The position numbers and the translations under genes were made by a program. Below the pieces are notes generated by a model, which was not told the DNA's origin, did not search any database, and saw nothing but the letters and a program-made list of their open reading frames with translations. From Streptomyces diastatochromogenes (GTDB lineage: Bacteria > Actinomycetota > Actinomycetes > Streptomycetales > Streptomycetaceae), in assembly GCA_001550305.1 (NCBI GenBank), contig LRTP01000319.1:1-46368 (forward strand): 46,368 nucleotides of DNA, written 5' to 3'. Shown here piece by piece: positions 39,956 to 46,368 of this stretch (position 1 is the stretch's first letter; each line of letters opens with the position of its first letter).

Positions 39956-41374
39956 ATGCACCGCACACTCGCCGACGATCTCTCCCGGCTTCCCGAGCTC
40001 CTGCAGTCCGCCCGTGACTTCGCCGCCGGGGAGGTGGACGGGCTCGACGGGCGTCCCGTCGCCCACCCCGGCAAGGTGCCCGACCCCGAGCCCCTGCCCG
40101 CCGAGGGGCACGGCTCGCAGGGGGCGCTGAGCCGGTTCGCCGAGCGCTGGGCGCCCGGATTCTCCGGTTCCGCGGGGCCCCGCTACCTCGGTTTCGTCAC
40201 CGGCGGCGCGACGCCCGCCTCGCTCACGGGCGACTGGCTGACCGGCGCGTACGACCAGAACGTGTCCGGTGGCGCCGGATCCTCGGCGAGCGCGCTGGAG
40301 CGGGAGACGGTGGGCTGGCTGCGCGAACTGTTCGGACTGGGCGAGGCGCACAGCGGGGCGTTCGTGACCGGCGCGAGCGTCTCGAACACGGTCGGTCTGG
40401 CGATCGCGCGGGAGTGGCTCGGCGAGCGGCTGGGCGTGTCCGTGTCACGGGAGGGCGCCGCCGCACTCGGACCGGTCGACGTCCTGTCCGGCTCCCCGCA
40501 CTCCAGCGTCACCAAGGCGCTGTCGGTGCTCGGCATCGGCCGGGACCGGCTGCACAGGGTGCCGGTGCTGCCCGGGAACCGTGAGGCCGTCGACGTCGAG
40601 CGGCTGGCCGCCGCCCTCGATGCGCTCGACGGGCGCCCGGCGGTCGTCGTGGCGAACGCCGGAACCGTGAACACCGTCGACTTCGACGATCTGCGGGCCA
40701 TCGCCGCGCTCAAGGAGAGGTACGACTTCTGGCTGCACGTGGACGCGGCGTTCGGCGGCTTCGCCGCCCTGTCACCGTCGTCCGCGCATCTCGTCGACGG
40801 GCTCGACGCGGCCGACTCCGTCTGTGTCGACCTGCACAAGTGGCTCAACGTCCCCTACGACGCGGCCGTGCAGTTCACGCGCCGCCGGGACCTCCAGGTC
40901 CGGGTCTTCCACAACGAGTCCCCGTACCTGGGCCTGCCGACCGCCGACCCCGACTTCCTGCACCTCACACCGGAGAACTCGCGCCGGCTGCGGGCGCTCC
41001 CGGCGTGGTTCTCGCTGATGGCGTACGGACGCGAGGGGCATCGCGAGATCGTCGAGCGGAACATCGCGCTCGCCCGGCTGCTGGGCCAACGCATCACGGA
41101 CGTACCGGAGTTGCGACTCCTGGCGCCCGTGAGGCTCAACGTCGTCTGCTTCACCCTCGCGGACGAGCCCACGCGGGAGCGGGTGCACGCGCTGGCGGCG
41201 GCGGTCGAGGCCTCGGGCGAGGCCTACGTGACGCCGACCGTGTACGCGGGGACCCAGGGGCTTCGGGCCGCCTTCAGCAACTGGCGTACGACCGAGGCCG
41301 ACACCGAGAGGGTGTTCTCCGTCCTGCGCTCGGCCGCCCTCACGGCCTCACCGCGCTCCGGAAAGCCGTGTTGA
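39956..41374 (+). CDS. PLP-dependent group II decarboxylase-like protein
   Basis: 472 residues from ATG 39956; no clear ribosome site. Fold-type I PLP enzyme: GAFVTGASVSNTVGLAIARE for phosphate binding, HSSVTKALSVLG, then FWLHVDAAFGGFAAL with the PLP-contacting Asp, and the Schiff-base lysine in CVDLHKWLNVPYD. Overall it is like aromatic-L-amino-acid or glutamate-type decarboxylases. The substrate amino acid is not determined. The gene overlaps the 3' end of the convergent SDR by 35 bp. Confidence 0.88.
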   Translation: MHRTLADDLSRLPELLQSARDFAAGEVDGLDGRPVAHPGKVPDPEPLPAEGHGSQGALSRFAERWAPGFSGSAGPRYLGFVTGGATPASLTGDWLTGAYDQNVSGGAGSSASALERETVGWLRELFGLGEAHSGAFVTGASVSNTVGLAIAREWLGERLGVSVSREGAAALGPVDVLSGSPHSSVTKALSVLGIGRDRLHRVPVLPGNREAVDVERLAAALDALDGRPAVVVANAGTVNTVDFDDLRAIAALKERYDFWLHVDAAFGGFAALSPSSAHLVDGLDAADSVCVDLHKWLNVPYDAAVQFTRRRDLQVRVFHNESPYLGLPTADPDFLHLTPENSRRLRALPAWFSLMAYGREGHREIVERNIALARLLGQRITDVPELRLLAPVRLNVVCFTLADEPTRERVHALAAAVEASGEAYVTPTVYAGTQGLRAAFSNWRTTEADTERVFSVLRSAALTASPRSGKPC

Positions 41375-42116
41375 CCGCGGTGAGGCCGCCGTCCACGCAC
41401 AGCGTGGTCCCGGTGATCCATGCCGCGTCCCGGGAGGCGAGGAAGGCGACGGCGGCCGCGATGTCGTCCGGTTCGCCGACCCGTCCGAGCGGATGGATCC
41501 CCGACGCCTGGGCGAGATCGTCGTCGCGGCCCTCCCACGCCGGGGTGCGGACCGTGCCCGGCGCGACCAGGTTGACCCGCACACCACGGGGCGCCGCGTG
41601 CCCCGCGAGGGTGCGGGTGAGGGACATGAGGCCCGCCTTGGCCGCGCTGTAGGCATGGTTGCCGAAGTCCTGGATGCCGTTCACCGAACCGATGTTGACG
41701 ATGGCGCCCCGGCCAGAGGCCACCAGGTGCGGAAGGGCCGCGCGGCTGCAGCGGTACGCGCCGGTCAGGGTGACGTCGAGGTCACGGGCCCACACCTCGT
41801 CCGGCTCGTCCTCGAAGAGCGGGGCGTCGGGAGAGCACCCGTACGCGTTGTTGACCAGGACGTCGAGCGAGCCGAAGGAGTCCACGGCGTACGCGACGGC
41901 CGCCTCCACCGCCGCGCGGTCCCCCACGTCGCACGCCAACTCCTCAGCCCGCGCCCCCAGTTCACGGATCGAGGCGGCCGTCTTCTCCGCCTCGGCCGGG
42001 TCGACGTCCGTGACGAGCACCCGGGCACCCTCCTCGGCCAGCCGGCGGGCGGTGGCCGCGCCGATGCCGCGGGCCGCACCCGTGATCAGAACTCCGTATC
42101 CTTCAAAGCGCCTCAT
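41340..42116 (-). CDS. SDR-family oxidoreductase
   Basis: 258 residues from ATG 42116. Classical SDR: VLITGAARGIGAATARRLAE, LDVLVNNAYG, VNIGSVNGIQ with Ser, and HAYSAAKAGLMSLTRTLA (Tyr-x3-Lys), ending ITGTTLCVDGGL. NNAY replaces the usual NNAG. The substrate is unknown. The start codon is only 18 bp from the divergent gene at 42135, and no ribosome site fits in the gap, so both mRNAs may be leaderless. The 3' end overlaps the decarboxylase. Confidence 0.88.
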   Translation of the reverse strand: MRRFEGYGVLITGAARGIGAATARRLAEEGARVLVTDVDPAEAEKTAASIRELGARAEELACDVGDRAAVEAAVAYAVDSFGSLDVLVNNAYGCSPDAPLFEDEPDEVWARDLDVTLTGAYRCSRAALPHLVASGRGAIVNIGSVNGIQDFGNHAYSAAKAGLMSLTRTLAGHAAPRGVRVNLVAPGTVRTPAWEGRDDDLAQASGIHPLGRVGEPDDIAAAVAFLASRDAAWITGTTLCVDGGLTAVNTAFRSAVRP

Positions 42117-42134
42117 GACAGATACCGTGCGCCC

Positions 42135-42671
42135 ATGTCCGCGTTCATACAACAACTTCCGGCACTGATCGGCGTGGTCATCGGTGCGCTCGGCTCGTAT
42201 CTGGCGATCGTGCGAGGCGATCGGGCCCGCTTCCGTCGGGAGCAGACGGCCCGATGGGAGGAACGGCGGCTCGCGGTGTACGCCGACTACGCGCGATCGC
42301 TCAAGAAGAGCGTCACTCTGACCTACCGGGTGGCGTCACACCTGGGCAACGACCCGCACCCGCACCCCTTGTCCCCGGAGGAGGCCGAGCCGCTGCTGGC
42401 CGAGGCCACCCTCGCGCGGGATCCGTCCGGGGAGACGCTGATCCTCCTCGGCAGTCCGGAGGTGGTGGAGCGGGCCCGGGCGTGGGTGGTCGGGGTGATG
42501 GAGATGGAGCAGTTCCTGCGCGACGGGACACGCGACCCACAGGCATGGCAGACCCTGTTGGAGCGACAGCGCGCCGGGCGCGAGGGCTACTACGCGGCCG
42601 TGCGGGCCGATCTGGCGCTGCCCCCGGGCCACTCCGCGCGCTGGCCGCTGTCGCCGGTGGGTCCCACCTGA
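42135..42671 (+). CDS. Membrane-associated hypothetical protein
   Basis: 178 residues from ATG 42135. One N-terminal membrane helix (LPALIGVVIGALGSYLAIV) is followed by a basic helical region (RARFRREQTARWEERRLAVY, then DYARSLKK) and a mostly helical remainder. It resembles a widespread actinobacterial type with a TM helix plus coiled-coil-like cytoplasmic part and no assigned role. Divergent by 18 bp from an SDR; its stop is 2 bp from the convergent SDR at 42674. Confidence 0.75.
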   Translation: MSAFIQQLPALIGVVIGALGSYLAIVRGDRARFRREQTARWEERRLAVYADYARSLKKSVTLTYRVASHLGNDPHPHPLSPEEAEPLLAEATLARDPSGETLILLGSPEVVERARAWVVGVMEMEQFLRDGTRDPQAWQTLLERQRAGREGYYAAVRADLALPPGHSARWPLSPVGPT

Positions 42672-42673
42672 GC

Positions 42674-43588
42674 TCACCGGTACCCCGTCACATCCGCCGG
42701 TCTGCCCGCGTCCTGGACCTCGACGAGATAACGCCAGGCGTCCGGCCTGCTGCCGTCGCGGTCGGTGAAGCCGTACTCCTTGGCCAGCTGCCCGCTGGAG
42801 AGCGAGCGTCCGTTCCAGCGCGAGACGTCCGGGTCGGCGGCCAGCGCGGCCACGGCACGGCCGACGTAGAAGGGCGTCTCGGAGATGGCGAAGTGCGGGA
42901 CGCGCTCGAGGGCGTCGCGCCAGTTCTCCTCGCTGACGTCGAAGGTGTCGAGCATCATCTCCGAGCGCAGCCAGCCGGGGGTGAGCGCGAGGGCGGTGGC
43001 GCCGCGCGGGCCGAGTTCGTGGCCGAGGGAGAACGCCATGCGCAGGACGGACGCCTTGGCGAGGTCGTAGAAGAAGGAGACGCGGTAGGTGTCCCGGTTG
43101 TACTCCGCGGTGCCGTCGGTCATCTCGACGACGAGGCCGCCGGGGGTGCGCAGCAGCAGCGGCAGTGCGTGGTGGCTGGTGATCGCGTGCGTCTCGACGG
43201 CCCGGCGCAGCAGCCGTAGGCCCTGGTCGAGGTCGGTCTCCCAGAGCGGGGTGTCCCACGCGAAGTCCTTCTCGCCGCCCCAGACGTCGTTGACGAGGAG
43301 GTCGAGGCGGCCCTGTTCGTCCGCGATGCGGGCGACCAGGGCCTCGACCTCGGCGGGGACCAGATGGTCGGTGGGCACCGCGATGCCGGCGCCTCCGGCC
43401 GCGGTGACCAGGTCCGCCGTGTCCTCGATCGTCTCGGGGCGGTCGTACTCGGAGCGCCGTTCGCGCGTGCTGCGTCCGGTGACGTAGACGGTGGCGCCGG
43501 CCGCGCCGAGCTCCACCGCGATTCCCCGGCCCGCTCCTCGGGTCGCTCCCGCGACCAGCGCGACCCTGCCGTCCAACGGCCCTGGCAT
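42674..43588 (-). CDS. SDR-family oxidoreductase
   Basis: 304 residues from ATG 43588 with GGAGG 6-7 bp upstream. Coenzyme motif VALVAGATRGAGRGIAVELG, then VYVTGRSTRERRSEYDRPET, an insertion typical of this subgroup. LLVNDVWGGE replaces NNAG; VEMTDGTAEY and the catalytic SFFYDLAKASVLRM (Tyr-x3-Lys) follow. The long C-terminal tail matches the roughly 300-residue actinobacterial SDR type. The substrate is unknown. Its 3' end meets the hypothetical membrane-protein gene almost end to end. Confidence 0.88.
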   Translation of the reverse strand: MPGPLDGRVALVAGATRGAGRGIAVELGAAGATVYVTGRSTRERRSEYDRPETIEDTADLVTAAGGAGIAVPTDHLVPAEVEALVARIADEQGRLDLLVNDVWGGEKDFAWDTPLWETDLDQGLRLLRRAVETHAITSHHALPLLLRTPGGLVVEMTDGTAEYNRDTYRVSFFYDLAKASVLRMAFSLGHELGPRGATALALTPGWLRSEMMLDTFDVSEENWRDALERVPHFAISETPFYVGRAVAALAADPDVSRWNGRSLSSGQLAKEYGFTDRDGSRPDAWRYLVEVQDAGRPADVTGYR

Positions 43589-43711
43589 GTCCGACCTCCG
43601 TGCTCGTGGCGTTCACGGGCTGCCTTCGCCCGTGTGTCCCCACGAGAGTCCCTCGGAAGCCGGACATCTCCTGTCGTGATTCGCTGGTGTGTCGCGACGG
43701 GACCGGCCCGG

Positions 43712-44341
43712 TCAGTGACCGCGTTTGATCCACTCCTCCAGATGCGGGGCCTCGGCACCGATCGTGGTCGAGTCCCCGTGCCCGGTGCGGACGACCGTGT
43801 CGGCCGGGAGGGTGAGCAGGCGCTCGCGGATCGACTCGACGATCGTCGGGAAGTGGGAGAAGGAGCGCCCGGTGGCTCCGGGGCCGCCCTGGAAGAGCGT
43901 GTCACCGGTGAAGACGGTGCCCAGGCCCGGGTCGTAGAGGCAGACCGCGCCCGGGGCGTGGCCGGGCGTGTGCAGGACGGTCAGGTCCGCGCCGGCCGCC
44001 TCGATCACCTGCCCGTCCTGCAGCCAGGCGTCGGGGAGCCGGTCGGGGTGGGTCTGCTTCCACAGCTGCAGATCGTCGGGGTGGAGCCAGATCGTGGCGC
44101 CGGTGCGCTCGGCGAGGGCGGGCGCGGCGTCGATGTGGTCGTTGTGGGCGTGGGTGCACACGATGGCCAGCAGCCGCCGGTCGCCCACCGCCGCGGCGAT
44201 GGCGTCGGCGTCGTGCGCGGCGTCGATGACGATCGCCTCGTGGTCGTCGCCGACGATCCACACGTTGTTCTCGACGTCCCAGGTGCCGCCGTCGAGCGAG
44301 AACGTGCCCGAGGTGACGAGGTGTTCGACCCGGGCGCTCAT
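43712..44341 (-). CDS. MBL-fold metallo-hydrolase, partner of MscR
   Basis: 209 residues from ATG 44341. The start overlaps the upstream stop (TGATG), so translation is coupled. Metal-binding motif VCTHAHNDHIDAA (HxHxDH), a later His in LHTPGHAPGAVCLY, Asp in FTGDTLFQGG and a final His near GHGDST. It belongs to the glyoxalase II-like hydrolases. With MscR it probably finishes mycothiol-linked formaldehyde removal, hydrolysing a thioester such as S-formyl-mycothiol; an adjacent hydrolase is also known in Mycobacterium. The exact substrate is inference. Confidence 0.88.
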   Translation of the reverse strand: MSARVEHLVTSGTFSLDGGTWDVENNVWIVGDDHEAIVIDAAHDADAIAAAVGDRRLLAIVCTHAHNDHIDAAPALAERTGATIWLHPDDLQLWKQTHPDRLPDAWLQDGQVIEAAGADLTVLHTPGHAPGAVCLYDPGLGTVFTGDTLFQGGPGATGRSFSHFPTIVESIRERLLTLPADTVVRTGHGDSTTIGAEAPHLEEWIKRGH

Positions 44342-45426
44342 CACAGCACCACCACCGAACGCAGCACGTCACCGTGGTGCATCCGCTCGAAGGCGGCCTC
44401 GATCCCGTCGAGGGCGATCGTCTCGCTCACGAACGCGTCCAGGTCAAGTCGCCCCTGGAGGTGCAGGTCGATGAGCATCGGGAAGTCGCGGGAGGGCAGG
44501 CAGTCGCCGTACCAGGACGACTTGAGGGCGCCGCCGCGTCCGAAGACGTCGAGGAGCGGCAGTTCGAGCTTCATCTCGGGGGTGGGCACGCCGACGAGGA
44601 CGACCGTGCCGGCCAGGTCGCGGGCGTAAAAGGCCTGCTTGTACGTCTCCGGGCGGCCGACCGCGTCGATGACGACGTCGGCCCCGAAGCCGCCGGTGAG
44701 TCCCTGGATCGCCTCGACGGGGTCGGTCGAGGTGGAGTTGACGGTGTGGGTCGCGCCGAGCTTCGAGGCGGTGGTGAGCTTCCGGTCGTCGATGTCGACG
44801 GCGATGATCTTCGCGGCGCCGGCCAGCCGGGCGCCGGCGATCGCGGCGTTGCCGACGCCACCGCAGCCGATGACGGCGACGGAGTCCCCGCGGCCGACGT
44901 TGCCGGTGTTGAGGGCGGCGCCGATGCCCGCCATCACCCCGCAGCCGAGCAGACCGGCGACCGCCGGGGAGACCGCGGGGTCGACCTTGGTGCACTGTCC
45001 GGCGGCGACCAGGGTCTTGTCCGCGAAGGCGCCGATGCCCAGGGCCGGGGACAGTTCGGTGCCGTCCTTGAGCGTCATCTTCTGCTTGGCGTTGTGCGTG
45101 TTGAAGCAGTACCAGGGCCGCCCGCGCAGACAGGCCCGGCACTGCCCGCACACCGCACGCCAGTTGAGGACGACGAAGTCGCCGGGAGCCACGTCCGTGA
45201 CGCCGTCGCCGACCGACTCCACGATCCCGGCCGCCTCGTGGCCGAGCAGGAAGGGGAAGTCGTCGTTGATGCCGCCCTGCTTGTAGTGCAGGTCGGTGTG
45301 GCAGACCCCGCACGCCTGGATCTTCACCACGGCCTCTCCCGGCCCCGGATCCGGCACGACGATGGTCTCGACGCGCACCGGTTCGTTCTTGCCCGGGGCG
45401 ATCACGCCACGTACTTCCTGCGCCAT
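44341..45426 (-). CDS. mscR: S-(hydroxymethyl)mycothiol dehydrogenase
   Basis: 361 residues from ATG 45426 (AAAGGG upstream). Zinc-dependent alcohol dehydrogenase of the class III type: catalytic zinc residues in [15 protein letters not shown] and LLGHEAAG; structural zinc cysteines in [15 protein letters not shown]. The NAD-binding motif is [20 protein letters not shown]. The pattern and the coupled metallo-hydrolase support mycothiol-dependent formaldehyde dehydrogenase, which oxidises the mycothiol-formaldehyde adduct and may also reduce S-nitrosomycothiol. It acts in the cytoplasm. Other zinc alcohol dehydrogenases are the alternative. Confidence 0.88.
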   Translation of the reverse strand: MAQEVRGVIAPGKNEPVRVETIVVPDPGPGEAVVKIQACGVCHTDLHYKQGGINDDFPFLLGHEAAGIVESVGDGVTDVAPGDFVVLNWRAVCGQCRACLRGRPWYCFNTHNAKQKMTLKDGTELSPALGIGAFADKTLVAAGQCTKVDPAVSPAVAGLLGCGVMAGIGAALNTGNVGRGDSVAVIGCGGVGNAAIAGARLAGAAKIIAVDIDDRKLTTASKLGATHTVNSTSTDPVEAIQGLTGGFGADVVIDAVGRPETYKQAFYARDLAGTVVLVGVPTPEMKLELPLLDVFGRGGALKSSWYGDCLPSRDFPMLIDLHLQGRLDLDAFVSETIALDGIEAAFERMHHGDVLRSVVVL

Positions 45427-45457
45427 GGTGGTGAACCCTTTCGTAGATCGACGTTCG

Positions 45458-46217
45458 TCAACCGACCCTACGGTGTGACCCACCGGTAACCGACCGGTAG
45501 AACGCCAGGTGGCGTGCGTCCGCCTCGGTCCAGGTGGGGCGGGCGGCCGGCTCCCTGCCAAGGGCGGCGCGTACCGGATCGTCCGAGGTGAGCGCGTGGG
45601 CGAGCGTGGTGGCGAGGGCCTCCGGCGTGTCCGCGAAGCGGGCGGCGGGCCCGAAGACCTCACGCAGGACGGGCAGATCACGGACGACCAGCGGGACGCC
45701 CGCGGTGAGCGCCTCCATCGCGGCGAGTCCGAAGCCCTCCTTGAGGAAGAAGCCCTCCTTGAGGGAGGGGAACGCGAAGACGTCGGCCGCGGCCACGAGC
45801 GACGGCAGATCGGACTCCGGTACGGCGCCGAGGACGACCGGCTCGATGCCGAGTCCGACGGCCCGGGGGGCGTACGCCTCGATGAGGTCGAGGGAGCCCT
45901 TGCGCGGCTCGATCCCGCCGACGGTCAGGACGTACGGGCCGAGGCGGGCGCGCCAGGTGGCGAGGGCGGCGGGATCGGTGGTCGCGAACCGTTCGTAAGC
46001 CACTCCGTTGGGGATGACGGCGGGGTCGAGGCCCCAGCCCGCGCGGAGTTCGTCCGCGATGGACCGCGCGACGCGGAGCTGTGCGTACGGCTCGACGACG
46101 GCCCGTTCGTGGCGGGCGGCCAGTTCGGGGGTGGTGAAGTGGTCGAGGTGGTGGACGGTGGGACGCAGGGGGCCGCCGCGTTGGCGGGACAGCGGGCCCC
46201 CCGAGCCGGGGGCTCAC
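45458..46217 (-). pseudogene. Glycosyltransferase family 4-like gene with N-terminal deletion
   Basis: The frame from about 46212 to 45458 reads the second half of a GT1/GT4-type transferase: [51 protein letters not shown], then [20 protein letters not shown] (EX7E-like region). An in-frame stop lies just upstream and no start codon precedes GTG 46003. A GTG at 46217 overlaps the previous gene's stop in a coupled manner, but its frame differs. The likely history is loss of about 100 codons of the acceptor domain with a frameshift. It resembles the MSMEG_0565-type transferase; that is from memory. It would not be active as it stands. Confidence 0.6.
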
Positions 46218-46368
46218 ACTGTGCTCCTGAGCGGGTCGAGGGTCGCGCCGATGGCGAGCACCGCGCCGGGCGGCCCCTCACGGACGACCGCGAAGCCGCC
46301 GGTCGCCGTGCGCGGCTGGGACGGGTGGGACACGTGCAGGTACGCCTGGTCGCCGTGGGCCACGGCGA
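46214..46368 (-). CDS. C-terminal end of an unidentified gene (partial)
   Basis: The minus frame from the window edge reads DQAYLHVSHPSQPRTATGGF, then AVVREGPPGAVLAIGATLDP and LRSTV, stop at 46216-46214. Codon bias is good. The stop overlaps the GTG of the glycosyltransferase remnant. Too little is visible to name the family. Confidence 0.55.
   Translation of the reverse strand, partial: AVAHGDQAYLHVSHPSQPRTATGGFAVVREGPPGAVLAIGATLDPLRSTV

Noticed and set aside
45427..45681. Earlier start for the MscR gene
   Set aside because: The extension is Pro/Arg-rich noise. [13 protein letters not shown] is the normal family start and has a ribosome site.
1..46368. tRNA, rRNA or CRISPR array
   Set aside because: No cloverleaf-like or rRNA-like stretches and no regularly spaced repeats were seen by eye; a tRNAscan or CRISPR search was not possible.

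Overview
The window looks like part of a Streptomyces chromosome. GC content is very high, with strong G/C bias at third codon positions. It carries Sec-type secreted hydrolases, an LAETG sortase substrate, mycothiol chemistry (an MscR-like dehydrogenase), an F420/PPOX-type protein and an ECF41 sigma factor. Secreted enzymes and broken genes dominate, which fits a chromosome arm more than the core. No rRNA, tRNA, CRISPR array or origin was seen.

Layout. 0-1 kb: the start of an MFS exporter, divergent from an HxlR regulator. 1.3-11.8 kb: a TrmB/LuxR-like regulator and two large paralogous secreted subtilases on the minus strand. Between the subtilases, 6.3-8.0 kb is a graveyard of gene pieces: a membrane protein that seems to carry an internal inversion, an HExxH protein, a sigma region 4, a Fic-like toxin and a tyrosine integrase. 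11.8-14.1 kb is a second graveyard (SMI1-like, hydroxyisobutyrate dehydrogenase-like, MFS and lipoprotein pieces) around an intact VIT1-type transporter. 14.3-20.8 kb: a secreted phospholipase D-like protein behind a PhoP-box-like site, a GNAT, and a divergent LysR/SDR pair split by an IS200/IS605 element (intact TnpB, frameshifted TnpA), then glucarate dehydratase.

20.9-26.5 kb: an LAETG-anchored protein, a TetR regulator with an OB-fold/Zn-ribbon protein, two pectate lyases (PL1 then PL3, probable operon) and a secreted HNH-like protein. 26.8-29.0 kb: a three-gene ECF41 operon with a matching ECF41 promoter. 29-36 kb: SDR, PPOX protein, acid phosphatase, type II NADH dehydrogenase, DJ-1/PfpI protein, a SAM methyltransferase and a membrane-anchored S1 protease. 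36-46.4 kb: a small protein, a divergent ROK regulator/Gfo-Idh oxidoreductase pair, an L,D-transpeptidase, a PLP decarboxylase, a tightly packed SDR cluster, an MscR/metallo-hydrolase pair, a truncated glycosyltransferase and the end of one more gene.

The most interesting signals are: (1) paired 13-bp palindromes (GGCAC-N3-GTGCC) at the TetR and OB-fold promoters, with one more copy 8 kb away at the NADH dehydrogenase promoter; (2) a TnpB element whose predicted guide covers the start codon of the LysR gene beside it; (3) a coding-strand switch inside one gene that suggests a ~150-bp inversion; (4) the ECF41 promoter almost touching its first start codon.
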